From: Alteraurantiacibacter buctensis
Lineage (GTDB): Bacteria; Pseudomonadota; Alphaproteobacteria; Sphingomonadales; Sphingomonadaceae
NCBI RefSeq assembly: GCF_009827655.1
Contig: NZ_WTYV01000005.1
Span: forward strand, 124,001 to 188,000
Direction: 5' to 3'
Length of the DNA: 64,000 bases
A program made the position numbers and the translations under genes. The notes below the pieces were generated by a model that worked only from the letters and a program-made list of their open reading frames with translations, ran no database searches and had not been told where the DNA came from. The first letter of the stretch is position 1. The number at the start of each line of letters is the position of its first letter. Below, piece by piece: positions 43,776 to 52,049 of the stretch.

Positions 43776-44195
43776 CTAGAAGTTCGGAACGTTGATAGGC
43801 TGCCCGTTCTTGGGCAGGCCCGAATCCAGCACAGTGCCATCGGCCTTGCGCAGGTCCAGGAACAGGCCGCCATGCTCGCCATTGCGCAACGGGTTCATGC
43901 GCAGCGAAATGCGGTCACCCGGGCGCAGCGAGGTGCGGCGCCAGCCCTGGCGGGTCAGGTTGTTGGGACTGTTGAGCTCGATGCTCCAGGTACGGGTGGA
44001 GTTGCCGTGCCGCTCCTCCAGCTCGATGAAAGCGTGGGGGTTGGTCCACTGGAACTCGCGAACCGTGCCTTCCACCGTCATGATCTCGCGCTGGTTGAAC
44101 ATCGCAAAACTGTGGTGCGCCACCACGGGTGCCGCCAGTATGGCCGCCGTGCCGGCACCGGCCACAGCCAGCGCCGCCGCCAAAATCCTAGTCAT
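43776..44195 (-). CDS. DUF6152 family exported protein, copy B
   Basis: 139 aa from MTRILAAALAVAGAGTAAIL; cleavage before HHSFAMFNQR. It shares with its neighbour the sequence order VEGTVREFQWTNPHAFIELE, SPNNLTRQGWRRTSLRPGDR and MNPLRNGEHGGLFLDLRKAD. The conserved His-His at the mature N-terminus could bind a metal, an inference. Overlaps the 3' end of the upstream WEGDTLVV gene by 8 nt. Probably arose by tandem duplication with copy A, which has diverged considerably. Confidence 0.8.
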   Translation of the reverse strand: MTRILAAALAVAGAGTAAILAAPVVAHHSFAMFNQREIMTVEGTVREFQWTNPHAFIELEERHGNSTRTWSIELNSPNNLTRQGWRRTSLRPGDRISLRMNPLRNGEHGGLFLDLRKADGTVLDSGLPKNGQPINVPNF

Positions 44196-45120
44196 GCTGG
44201 GGAATCCCTTCCACATTGCTCTGCCCCCGCTCCTCCGCTTCCGCGCGGCCCAGATCGGTGCCGGGCAGGTTGGCGTTGTAGGCCAGGATGCAGTTGCTTT
44301 CGTTGATGTCGGTATAGTCCTGCCGGTTGAACCGCTTGGTGGACTTCCACTCCCCTTCCCACAGCGTGGGATCGGTCATGGTGTATTCCACCTCCATCAC
44401 GGTGCCGTTTTCCAGCAACCGGATGCGCTCCTCGATCACCGTGTCGAAGCTGATCGGGATGCCGTGGTCGATCCAGTGGTTGTCGGCCTCGAAATAGGTA
44501 GTGTGGACCACCAGCGTATCGCCTTCCCAGCGGCCGATGCTCTCGCCGTTGTAGCTGGGAACGATCAGGTTCGAATCCGAATGGCCGCGCCCGTCCAGGA
44601 AGATCGTGCGGACCGAGTTGTTGAACCCGCTGATTACGTAGATCGCGGTGGGCAACTGGATGAAGGCGTGCGGCCACACGCGCGTCATCAGCATGGGCAT
44701 GCCCGGCGGATAGCACTGGCCGATCGCATCGCGATAGGTCTCGCCCCGCGCCTGGGCCTGCGGTGCCTCGATCAGCGCCTGGATGCCTTCCGGGCCGAAG
44801 CGCGGATAGGGCGGGCCGAACAGGTAGTGGTTGAAGCCCTGCGACAGGTCGATGAACCAGGTGCCGGTCACGCTGAACGGCGCTTCGGGCCGTGCGGCGT
44901 TGAGGTTGGCCGGAGCCAGCGCGCCAAGGTAGCCTGGATGCTTGGGCACCATGTCGTTGAGCCGCTCGGCGCTCAGCGGGGTATATGTGCGAACGACCTC
45001 GGGCTGCTGCGGTGTTTCATCCTGCGCTGCCGCGCCGCCGGCCACGGTCGCCACAAGCGCCGCCCCTGCCAGCATTGCGCCACAGCGCGCCATCGATCCA
45101 GAGCACAAGCGATTGACCAT
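44188..45120 (-). CDS. Exported protein of an uncharacterised family (WEGDTLVV motif), copy 1
   Basis: 310 aa, first gene of the four-gene run. Signal peptide MVNRLCSGSMARCGAMLAGA with cleavage near GAAAQDE. Landmarks shared with copy 2 are CYPPGMPMLMTRVWPHAF, IFLDGRGHSDSNLIVPSYNG, ESIGRWEGDTLVVHTTYFEA, EERIRLLENGTVMEVEYTMT, and a Trp/Cys-containing C-terminus. The family is unnamed as far as I know. AGGAAC precedes the ATG. A TTTGA-N5-TCAAA dyad lies 22 nt upstream, and the strong hairpin behind the TonB receptor separates it from that gene, so it likely has its own promoter. Confidence 0.75.
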   Translation of the reverse strand: MVNRLCSGSMARCGAMLAGAALVATVAGGAAAQDETPQQPEVVRTYTPLSAERLNDMVPKHPGYLGALAPANLNAARPEAPFSVTGTWFIDLSQGFNHYLFGPPYPRFGPEGIQALIEAPQAQARGETYRDAIGQCYPPGMPMLMTRVWPHAFIQLPTAIYVISGFNNSVRTIFLDGRGHSDSNLIVPSYNGESIGRWEGDTLVVHTTYFEADNHWIDHGIPISFDTVIEERIRLLENGTVMEVEYTMTDPTLWEGEWKSTKRFNRQDYTDINESNCILAYNANLPGTDLGRAEAEERGQSNVEGIPQHD

Positions 45121-45142
45121 TGCCGTTCCTATCCCATACCTT

Positions 45143-45157
45143 TTTGATTATGTCAAA
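45143..45157 (-). promoter_or_regulatory. Dyad TTTGA-N5-TCAAA in the promoter of the exported-protein operon
   Basis: Perfect 5-bp arms with a 5-bp spacer (minus strand TTTGACATAATCAAA), overlapping TTGACA and CATAAT hexamers 22-36 nt upstream of the ATG at 45120. Its position is right for an operator. The spacing and sequence differ from the TTTGTC-N-GACAAA sites, so a different regulator (perhaps the MarR protein) is possible. Confidence 0.45.
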
Positions 45158-45175
45158 TAAGGTGAAGCCAGCCTG

Positions 45176-45210
45176 AACGGCGCGCCCGCCACGCGAGCGG
45201 GCGCGCCGTT
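45176..45210 (-). terminator. Strong 14-bp hairpin terminator after the TonB receptor gene
   Basis: AACGGCGCGCCCGC (45176-45189) and GCGGGCGCGCCGTT (45197-45210) form a perfect 14-bp stem with a 7-nt loop, 11 nt past the TonB receptor stop. No T-run follows, so Rho-independent termination may be incomplete; it may instead protect the receptor mRNA 3' end. Confidence 0.65.
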
Positions 45211-45220
45211 CCGGAAATTA

Positions 45221-47719
45221 TCAGAAGTCGTAGCGGAAGGTCAGGCTGACTTCCCGCGGACGGCCCCGCACCACCGCCAGCGCGCTGCGCAGCGGGGCGG
45301 CCAGGCCCGTGCCGGCACCCGAGTCCCAGAACCCGCCACCAAACCGCTGGCCATAGGTGGCATAGGCCTTGTTCGCCAGGTTGGTGCCCGCCAGCGTGAA
45401 GGTGACCGGATAGTCGTTCAGCGCATACTGGATACGTGCGTTGAGCAGCCCGTACGACGGCAGGGTGTAAGACGAATCGGTACCCAACGAAGGATGTGTC
45501 TCCATCTTGCCCAGGTAGGCATAGCTGGCGTTCAGCGTCAGCTCACCGTCCGGCGTATCGGCAATATAGGTCGCGCCAACGTTGAAGGTGGGCGAAGGCG
45601 CATCCGGGAACAGGTTCACCGTGCCCGCCGGGGCGTTGATCAGTGTGGGCTTGAAGGCGGCAAAGCTGCCATCGATCAGGAAGTTGTCCGACATCTGGAT
45701 CTGGGCGTCCAGTTCCACGCCTTCCAGCTTCACGTCACCCTGGTTCTGTACCTGGATCAGGAAGCCCACGGGACACTGGGCACCGCCCGCCGGGATGTTG
45801 GCCAGAGCACCGGTGCCGCAGGTTACCTGCACGGCGGCCTGGCGATTGGTGAAATCCATCCGGAAAATGGTCGGGTTCAGGCGCAGCACGCCGTCGAACA
45901 GCTCGAGACGCAGGCCCGCTTCGTAATTGATCACCTTTTCGTTGGGGATCGGGTTGATGAGCAGGCTTTGCGCCGCACCGCTATAGTCGATGGGATTGTT
46001 CGGCCTTGTGGCATTGGCAGCGTTGTACGAAGTGATCGAGTAGCTGAACGACCCCGCCTTGTAGGCCTTGGACACCGTGGCGTAGGCCATGATCCCGTCA
46101 GCCGGGGTAATGTCGACCGTGCCGCGCCAGTCCCAGGCCGAGAAGTTGGCCGAGCTCGAGACATGGGTGCTGGCGGTGCCCGGTACCGGTGTGAAGTCCG
46201 GGGTGCCGGGGTTGCCGCCGGGGAAACGCTCCTGCTCATAGCTCTTGCTGTCCCACGCCCGGCGCACGCCGCCGGTCAGATTCACCAGGTCACCGAAGTG
46301 CAGCGTGCCGCTGGCAAACAGGCCGTAGGACTTGCTGACCTGGCCGATGTCGGAAACAGCGGTGCGGAACAGGCCGGCATCACCGTTGGGGTTGGACGCA
46401 GGGCCGGGGCTCTGCGGCGTGAAGGTGCTGGTGCCGCGCCGGGTGAGGTTCTCACCGGGCGAGAAGGAATCCTCCCAGAAATAGCTGCCGCCGGTCACGA
46501 GGTCGAACATGCCGTCGAACAACTCGGCGTTGAGCTGCACTTCCTGGTACAGCACCTCGGAACTCACGTTGTCGGTCCGGCTCTCGGTGCCCAGCACCTG
46601 GAAGTCGGTCAGGCCGGTGTGCTTGAGGTGCGAATAGCCGGTGACCGAGGACAGCGTAAGCGTGTCGCTCAGGTCATACGACATGTTCAGGTCAGCCTGA
46701 AAGAAATCGTCGTTGCTGAACTGGTTACAGGCCGCATCGTAGTCCGGGTTGAAGTCATCGATGAAACACAGGCTGGAGGCGGTATAGGGATCGCCGGTCA
46801 CGATGCGCGGATCGTTATAAGCGGCCAGTGGCGCCTGCCCGGCCTTCTTGAAGGCGTCGTTGATCCAGTCGGCATAGTTGCCCTGGATCACGCCTTCGAT
46901 GCCCGGGCGCATGTCGAACTCGGTCATCACGTAGGGCGTGCCGTTGGCGCGCGATTCGTTGTAGAACATGCCCAGCGTGGCGGTGAAGGCATCGGACGGC
47001 TCCCACTTCGCCTGGAAGCGGCCAATGGTATCGCTGCTGGCCCCCAGGTCCTCGGTGCCGCGAGTGACATAACCTTCCTGGTTCAGGTAAGCGCCCTGCA
47101 TCCGCACCGACAGCGTATCGGTCAGCGGGAAGTTGAGCATGCCGATCAGGTCATGCCGACCGTTGTTGCCCAGCGTCAGCTTGGCATAGCCCTCGAACTC
47201 GTTGGTCGGCTGCTGGCTGAACACGCGGATCGCGCCGCCGGTGGAGTTGCGGCCGAACAGGGTGCCCTGCGGCCCGCGCAGCACTTCCACCCGCTCCACG
47301 TCCATTACCCGCAGCACGGCGCCTGCCGTACGCGGCATGAACACGCCGTCGATATACAGGCCCACGCCGCGCTCGCCGGTGGCACCGCCGCCGCCGCCGA
47401 TGCCGCGGATCACGAAGTTGGACGAGTTGTTGCCGCCACCGCGCGTGGGCGTGATCGACAGGTTGGGAGTATAGCGCGCCAAGTCCTGGAGATCCTCGAT
47501 GCCCTTGGCCTCGATCATCTCGCCGGTCATGGCCACGATCGACAGCGGCGTTTCCTGCAGGTCGGTGGCGCGGCGCTCTGCGGTCACCACGATGGTTCCG
47601 CCAAGGCGGCTCTCTTCGCTATCCTCTTCGGTGTCCTGGGCAAACGCGGGTGCCGACAGCGCCATGATCGCGCATGACGTGACGAATGCCGCCCGGCGGC
47701 GGTTCCAGATTCCAGCCAT
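45221..47719 (-). CDS. TonB-dependent outer-membrane receptor
   Basis: 832 aa from MAGIWNRRRAAFVTSCAIMA; cleavage after AFAQ. The TonB-box-like segment is GGTIVVTAERRATDLQETPL, the plug contains LQDLARYTPNLSITPTRGGG and VEVLRGPQGTLFGRNSTGGA, and the barrel ends in VSLTFRYDF with C-terminal Phe. The plug sequence matches sphingomonad receptors for non-siderophore organic compounds, so transport of an organic substrate is likely; the substrate is unknown. GGGAGGATACA is the Shine-Dalgarno. A promoter and a TTTGTC-N-GACAAA-like dyad lie upstream, and a hairpin ends the transcript before the exported-protein operon. Confidence 0.95.
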   Translation of the reverse strand: MAGIWNRRRAAFVTSCAIMALSAPAFAQDTEEDSEESRLGGTIVVTAERRATDLQETPLSIVAMTGEMIEAKGIEDLQDLARYTPNLSITPTRGGGNNSSNFVIRGIGGGGGATGERGVGLYIDGVFMPRTAGAVLRVMDVERVEVLRGPQGTLFGRNSTGGAIRVFSQQPTNEFEGYAKLTLGNNGRHDLIGMLNFPLTDTLSVRMQGAYLNQEGYVTRGTEDLGASSDTIGRFQAKWEPSDAFTATLGMFYNESRANGTPYVMTEFDMRPGIEGVIQGNYADWINDAFKKAGQAPLAAYNDPRIVTGDPYTASSLCFIDDFNPDYDAACNQFSNDDFFQADLNMSYDLSDTLTLSSVTGYSHLKHTGLTDFQVLGTESRTDNVSSEVLYQEVQLNAELFDGMFDLVTGGSYFWEDSFSPGENLTRRGTSTFTPQSPGPASNPNGDAGLFRTAVSDIGQVSKSYGLFASGTLHFGDLVNLTGGVRRAWDSKSYEQERFPGGNPGTPDFTPVPGTASTHVSSSANFSAWDWRGTVDITPADGIMAYATVSKAYKAGSFSYSITSYNAANATRPNNPIDYSGAAQSLLINPIPNEKVINYEAGLRLELFDGVLRLNPTIFRMDFTNRQAAVQVTCGTGALANIPAGGAQCPVGFLIQVQNQGDVKLEGVELDAQIQMSDNFLIDGSFAAFKPTLINAPAGTVNLFPDAPSPTFNVGATYIADTPDGELTLNASYAYLGKMETHPSLGTDSSYTLPSYGLLNARIQYALNDYPVTFTLAGTNLANKAYATYGQRFGGGFWDSGAGTGLAAPLRSALAVVRGRPREVSLTFRYDF

Positions 47720-47795
47720 TGTATCCTCCCTCATCCCTTCCCGCCCCCTGTTGTCGAAAGCCCTCTCAAGCTTCGTCGGCGGTCTTGGTGGGGCG

Positions 47796-47842
47796 ATGAT
47801 ATTTTTGACTTTCACAAACGCAAGCGAATTGTGTCCGACAAA
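47796..47842 (-). promoter_or_regulatory. TonB receptor promoter with adjacent TTTGTC-N-GACAAA-type operator
   Basis: On the minus strand -35 TTGCGT (47823-47818), 16-bp spacer and -10 TATCAT (47801-47796). Just upstream is the dyad TTTGTCGGACACA (47842-47830), which differs from the perfect dyad at 53230-53242 by one base. The T-N-GT-N3-AC-N-A pattern matches the general operator form of GntR-type (FCD) regulators, so control by such a protein is a hypothesis. No GntR gene is in the window. Confidence 0.55.
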
Positions 47843-47957
47843 TAGGTGATAACGCTCCCATGTGTTGATTTCGCAACGGTTGAGCGCATTTCCTGCTGTC
47901 CTACAGGGACGCAAACACTCCATGCCCGCAGCGACTCAACTGCCAAGGAGTGTTGCC

Positions 47958-48371
47958 ATGGCCCTTCTCGAAGCCCTTATCGGCCCCCTCACCTCGATCA
48001 TCGACAAGGTCATCCCCGACCGCGAGGCACGCGACCGCGCCAAGCTGGAACTGCTGCAACTGCAGGGCACCCAGGAACTGGAACAGATCCAGACCCAGAT
48101 GTCCGCCATCATTGCCGAGGCCAACAGCCGCGATCCATGGACCAGCCGCGCACGGCCCAGTTTCCACTATGTGATGTACACCATGCTGCTGTTCGCGCTG
48201 CCCATGGGCATCCTCTCCGCCTTCCGCCCGCAGGCAGCGCTGGACATTGCGGCGGGAATCAACGGCTATCTCAATGGCCTGCCCGAGCCGCTCTATGCCC
48301 TCTTCGGCACGGGCTACCTCGGCTATACGGCCGCGCGCCAGTGGGGCAAGGTCAGGGGCGTGGACCTGTAA
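47958..48371 (+). CDS. Holin of 3TM family (orphan)
   Basis: 137 aa from MALLEALIGPLTSIIDKVIP, with AAGGAG ahead of the ATG. A charged coiled helix (RAKLELLQLQGTQELEQIQT) is followed by an AEANSRDPWTSRARPSFHYV segment and two strongly hydrophobic stretches (VMYTMLLFALPMGILSAF; LYALFGTGYLGYTAARQ). This matches the 3TM holin family found in phages and gene transfer agents. No endolysin, terminase or other phage gene is nearby, so it is an orphan. Its last 20 nt overlap the convergent gene. Confidence 0.75.
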   Translation: MALLEALIGPLTSIIDKVIPDREARDRAKLELLQLQGTQELEQIQTQMSAIIAEANSRDPWTSRARPSFHYVMYTMLLFALPMGILSAFRPQAALDIAAGINGYLNGLPEPLYALFGTGYLGYTAARQWGKVRGVDL

Positions 48372-49458
48372 GCCGCGCGGCCAGCCCGGCGCGGTCGAAC
48401 ATGCCGTCCGCGCCGCGCACCACCCATCCCGGCTGCGGCGGCACGCGCCAGGGTTCATAGATCACGATCCCTTCGGACAGCAGGGCCGCCAGGTGGCTGA
48501 AGCAGCTTTTCGACATCACCAGCACGTCCGCCTGCACCAGCGCGCGGAACGTGGCTATCGGGTTCCCGTCGCAGGTGATCGCATCGGCCAGGGGGGCCAG
48601 CGCCGCCAGGTCTTCCGGCTCACCCTGTGAATAGACGTGAACTTGCGGCCTGATCCCGCGCGCCGCCAGTTCGCCAAGCACCTGCTCCAGCGCGCGGGCA
48701 AAAGCCTCCCCATCGGTCCACATGTCGGGCCTGTCGGTCGACACGTCTCCGCGCCGCACATGGACCGCAACGGTCAAGCCACTAGTGGCCGTGGCTGCCT
48801 CGCGTGAGCGATAGCGGGCGCGCACCTCGGGCAACACGTCCTTCATCAAGGCAAGAAACGCTGCCGCCTGCCGGTCCCGCTCGGCCTCGGTCGCGGCTCG
48901 ATCAATGAAGGTATAGTAGGGCGCGAATTCGCCTGCCAGCGGTAACCCCGCCACTTCCAGCAGCGAAAGGCCGGGCGCCGCATCGTCGAGCAGCAGTTCC
49001 CACAGGCCGAACACGGCGGGGTCGGCCTTTCTCCCCACCGGCACCTCGCCCGCCCCCAGGTCAAGTTCACGCTCCCAGGCCGCATCGTAATCGCCCGCCG
49101 CGCGATCGGCATGGGCCACGCGGGTCTTGGGCGTGTGGCGATAGCGATAGCCATGGCGGCGGCACCAGGCGATGGCGTAGATCGTCATCAGGGCGCGCGA
49201 TCCGGCCCCCGCGCGCGGGGCGAAGTCTCCCACCGTAACCTGCCGAACCGGACGCAGGCGCAGCAGATGCGGCCAATGCTGCGCCAGCAGACGGCGATAG
49301 CGGTGGTGCGATACCTGTCGGCCGGCCACCCGGCGCACCGCGCCTGCTTCCGTGTCGATGGCAACCACCAGCACCATGCGCAGCACGAACAGCAGATACC
49401 GCAATTCCCGACTTCCCCGCTCCGCCGCCCGAGCGGAACTCGAGTGCAATATGCCCAC
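48352..49458 (-). CDS. Fucosyltransferase-like protein (GT11-type motif)
   Basis: 368 aa. The middle has VAVHVRRGDVSTDRPDMWTD; the HxRRGD motif is typical of alpha-1,2/1,6-fucosyltransferase-like enzymes binding GDP-fucose. CDGNPIATFRALVQADVLVM and SKSCFSHLAALLSEGIVIYE resemble their C-terminal donor site. The N-terminal 100 residues are basic and unusual for the family. The start is unclear: GTG at 49458 without a good Shine-Dalgarno, or ATG at 49377. The gene is divergent from aroQ and its end overlaps the holin gene, which looks like a compact, perhaps acquired, layout. Confidence 0.65.
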   Translation of the reverse strand: MGILHSSSARAAERGSRELRYLLFVLRMVLVVAIDTEAGAVRRVAGRQVSHHRYRRLLAQHWPHLLRLRPVRQVTVGDFAPRAGAGSRALMTIYAIAWCRRHGYRYRHTPKTRVAHADRAAGDYDAAWERELDLGAGEVPVGRKADPAVFGLWELLLDDAAPGLSLLEVAGLPLAGEFAPYYTFIDRAATEAERDRQAAAFLALMKDVLPEVRARYRSREAATATSGLTVAVHVRRGDVSTDRPDMWTDGEAFARALEQVLGELAARGIRPQVHVYSQGEPEDLAALAPLADAITCDGNPIATFRALVQADVLVMSKSCFSHLAALLSEGIVIYEPWRVPPQPGWVVRGADGMFDRAGLAARLTGPRP

Positions 49459-49499
49459 CGCCTTGGCAAGGGCGGCCCGGCGGTCTATTCGCCGCCGCC

Positions 49500-49934
49500 A
49501 TGACAGCCACTGTATTCGTCCTCAACGGACCTAACCTGAACCTCCTGGGCACGCGCGAGCCGGCGATCTACGGCTCGGCCACGCTAGACGACATTGCCGG
49601 TATGCTGGAAGATCGCGGGCGCGAGCTGGGCCTGGTGATCGACATGCGCCAGTCGAACCATGAAGGCCACCTGATCGACTGGATGCACGAAGCCCAGGCC
49701 GTTGGCGCCAGGGCAGTGCTGATCAACGCCGGAGCCTATACCCACACCTCGATCGCCCTGCATGACGCAGCCAAGGCGATCACGGTGCCGTGCATCGAGG
49801 TGCACCTGTCCGACCCGCTGACGCGCGAGCCCTTCCGCCATGTGTCGTACATCGGCATGGCCTGCGTGGCGGAGTTTCGCGGGCACGGTCCGCAAAGCTA
49901 TGTGCTGGCGCTGGAGCACGCCGCTACGCTTTGA
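49500..49934 (+). CDS. aroQ: 3-dehydroquinate dehydratase, type II
   Basis: Third shikimate-pathway step, dehydrating 3-dehydroquinate. 144 aa, typical type II dodecamer subunit. VFVLNGPNLNLLGTREPAIY includes the N-terminal loop with the active-site Tyr and Arg. IDMRQSNHEGHLIDWMHEA is the second block. INAGAYTHTSIALHDA carries catalytic-site residues and VHLSDPLTREPFRHVSYI the catalytic His. It is the first gene before accB-accC, a common neighbourhood. Confidence 0.96.
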   Translation: MTATVFVLNGPNLNLLGTREPAIYGSATLDDIAGMLEDRGRELGLVIDMRQSNHEGHLIDWMHEAQAVGARAVLINAGAYTHTSIALHDAAKAITVPCIEVHLSDPLTREPFRHVSYIGMACVAEFRGHGPQSYVLALEHAATL

Positions 49935-50011
49935 CGTTTGCGTGACACTTGCCTTGCGCCCCCCATGCATCTAGCGGGGGCGATTACAGATAAACGAGCC
50001 AAGAGGGTTTG

Positions 50012-50503
50012 ATGGCCGATACCAAGGGTTCCGCCGGTCGCAGCGCCATGAACATCGATGCCAAGCTGGTGCGCGAGCTGGCCGACATGCTGGCCGAAAC
50101 CGGCCTGACCGAGATTGAGGTCGAGGACGGGGATCGCAAGATCCGCGTTTCGCGCGGGGCCGTGGCCGCCGCTGCCGCTCCCGTGGCGCTTGCCGCACCG
50201 GTGGCCGCCGCGCCTGCCGCTGCTGCTGCTGCCGCCCCGGCCCCCGCAGCCGAACCGGCGGTGGACCTGGCCAATGCGGTGAAGAGCCCGATGGTCGGCA
50301 CCGCCTACCTGCTGCCCGAACCCGGCGCCGCGCCGTTCGTCTCGGTTGGCGATAACGTGAAGAGTGGCCAGACCCTGCTGATCGTGGAAGCGATGAAGGT
50401 GATGAACCCGATCACCGCTCCGCGCGATGGCGTGATCAAGCAGGTGCTGATCGAGAACGGCCAGCCGGTCGAATACGACCAGCCGCTGGTCGTCATCGGT
50501 TAA
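50012..50503 (+). CDS. accB: Acetyl-CoA carboxylase biotin carboxyl carrier protein
   Basis: Carries the biotin that shuttles CO2 from AccC to the transferase subunits, initiating fatty-acid synthesis. 163 aa from MADTKGSAGRSAMNIDAKLV. An N-terminal helical region and an Ala/Pro linker (about 50-85) precede the biotinyl domain with LLIVEAMKVMNPITAPRDG; the biotinylated Lys is about residue 129. GAGGG lies before the ATG. accC starts 15 nt downstream, so the two are co-expressed. Confidence 0.97.
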   Translation: MADTKGSAGRSAMNIDAKLVRELADMLAETGLTEIEVEDGDRKIRVSRGAVAAAAAPVALAAPVAAAPAAAAAAAPAPAAEPAVDLANAVKSPMVGTAYLLPEPGAAPFVSVGDNVKSGQTLLIVEAMKVMNPITAPRDGVIKQVLIENGQPVEYDQPLVVIG

Positions 50504-50518
50504 GGCGGGCTACCACTC

Positions 50519-51871
50519 ATGGCCATCAACCGCATCCTCATCGCCAATCGCGGCGAGATCGCCTTGCGCATCCACCGCGCGGCGCACGAAATGGGCATCG
50601 AGACGGTGGCGGTTCATTCCACCGCCGATGCCGAGGCCATGCATGTGCGCCTGGCCGACCATGCCGTGTGCATCGGCCCGCCGGCCGCGGCTGACAGCTA
50701 CCTCAACACCGCCGCGATCATTTCCGCCGCCGAGGTGACCGGCGCGGATGCGATCCACCCCGGCTATGGCTTCATGTCGGAGAACGCCCAGTTCGCCGAG
50801 ATCGTGGAAGCCCACGGCATCACCTGGATCGGCCCCAAGCCCGAACACATCCGCACCATGGGTGACAAGGTGCAGGCCAAGAAGACCGCCGGTGCCCTGG
50901 GCCTGCCGCTGGTGCCCGGTTCCGACGGCGCGGTGAGCGACTTCGACGAGATGAAGCGCGTGGCAGCCGAGATCGGCTATCCGGTGCTGGCCAAGGCTGC
51001 TGCCGGTGGGGGCGGGCGCGGGATGAAGGTGATTCCATCCGAGGACCAGATGGAACCGCTGGTGAAGCAGGCCATGTCGGAAGCCAAGGCTGCCTTCGGC
51101 GACGATACGATGTACCTGGAAAAGTACCTCGGCAATCCGCGCCACATCGAATTCCAGGTATTCGGCGATGGCAACGGCAACGCCATCCACCTGGGCGAGC
51201 GTGACTGTTCCTTGCAACGCCGCCACCAGAAGGTGCTGGAAGAAGCCCCCAGCCCCGTCATCACCCCCGAAGAGCGTGACCGGATGGGCGGCATCGTGGC
51301 CAAGGCCATGGCCGACATGGGTTATCGCGGGGCGGGCACGATCGAATTCCTGTGGGAAGACGGCAAGTTCTACTTCATCGAGATGAACACCCGCCTGCAG
51401 GTGGAGCATCCCGTTACCGAAGCGATCACCGGCATGGACCTGGTGCGCGAACAGATCCGCATTGCCGACGGCAAGCCGCTGAGCGTGACGCAGGAAGACC
51501 TGCGCTTCACCGGCCACGCGATCGAATGCCGCATCAACGCGGAAGACCCGTTCACCTTCGCCCCCAGCCCCGGCAAGGTCACCGCCTATCACCCGGCAGG
51601 CGGCATGCACGTGCGCGTGGATAGCGGGCTATACGCGGGTTACTCGATCCCGCCGTACTACGATTCGATGATCGCCAAGCTGATCGTCTACGGTCGCACC
51701 CGCGAAGGCTGCATCATGCGCCTGAAGCGCGCGCTGGAGGAGATGGTGGTTGAGGGGGTGAAAACCTCGATCCCGCTGCACGCGGAACTGATCCGCCAGC
51801 CGGATATCCTCAGCGGCGACTATTCGATCAAGTGGCTGGAGGATTATCTGGCTAAGCGGAACGCGGAGTAG
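50519..51871 (+). CDS. accC: Acetyl-CoA carboxylase biotin carboxylase subunit
   Basis: ATP- and bicarbonate-dependent carboxylation of biotin on AccB. 450 aa from MAINRILIANRGEIALRIHR. ATP-grasp features are AAAGGGGRGMKVIPSEDQME, VEAHGITWIGPKPEHIRTMG and EFQVFGDGNGNAIHLGERDC, followed by SLQRRHQKVLEEAPSPVITP. The catalytic region is FYFIEMNTRLQVEHPVTEAI. All expected blocks are intact. A dispersed repeat begins 23 nt after the stop. Confidence 0.97.
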   Translation: MAINRILIANRGEIALRIHRAAHEMGIETVAVHSTADAEAMHVRLADHAVCIGPPAAADSYLNTAAIISAAEVTGADAIHPGYGFMSENAQFAEIVEAHGITWIGPKPEHIRTMGDKVQAKKTAGALGLPLVPGSDGAVSDFDEMKRVAAEIGYPVLAKAAAGGGGRGMKVIPSEDQMEPLVKQAMSEAKAAFGDDTMYLEKYLGNPRHIEFQVFGDGNGNAIHLGERDCSLQRRHQKVLEEAPSPVITPEERDRMGGIVAKAMADMGYRGAGTIEFLWEDGKFYFIEMNTRLQVEHPVTEAITGMDLVREQIRIADGKPLSVTQEDLRFTGHAIECRINAEDPFTFAPSPGKVTAYHPAGGMHVRVDSGLYAGYSIPPYYDSMIAKLIVYGRTREGCIMRLKRALEEMVVEGVKTSIPLHAELIRQPDILSGDYSIKWLEDYLAKRNAE

Positions 51872-51894
51872 AGCTCGTCATTTCGCCATTGTTC

Positions 51895-52031
51895 GTCATC
51901 CTGAACTTGCTTCAGGATCCATTTCTCGTTCGAAGCAGCGAGCGAAGGCCGGGTGCCAACCTCCCGGTTGGCTTCCCTTGAAAGCAATGGTTTAGGCTCC
52001 GCGATTGATCATGAAATAAGTTCAGGATGAC
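51895..52031. repeat. Dispersed palindromic repeat, copy B
   Basis: The left unit starts GTCATCCTGAACTTGCTTCA at 51895. The inverted right unit, read on the minus strand from 52031, starts GTCATCCTGAACTTATTTCA. They share the unit of copy A at 21255. About 80 bp of G+C-rich sequence lies between the arms, including an imperfect GGTTGG/CCAACC-type pairing. It fills most of the gap between accC and the convergent gene. Confidence 0.75.
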
Positions 52032-52049
52032 GGGAAAAGGTCTGCGACC

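Noticed and set aside
45494-47677. Plus-strand open frame of 727 codons opposite the TonB receptor
   Set aside because: His/Gln/Arg/Val-rich antisense translation typical of high-G+C codon bias; the minus strand has a complete receptor.
47958-48371. Prophage around the holin-like gene
   Set aside because: No terminase, capsid, integrase or lysin gene flanks it; neighbours are ordinary chromosomal genes.
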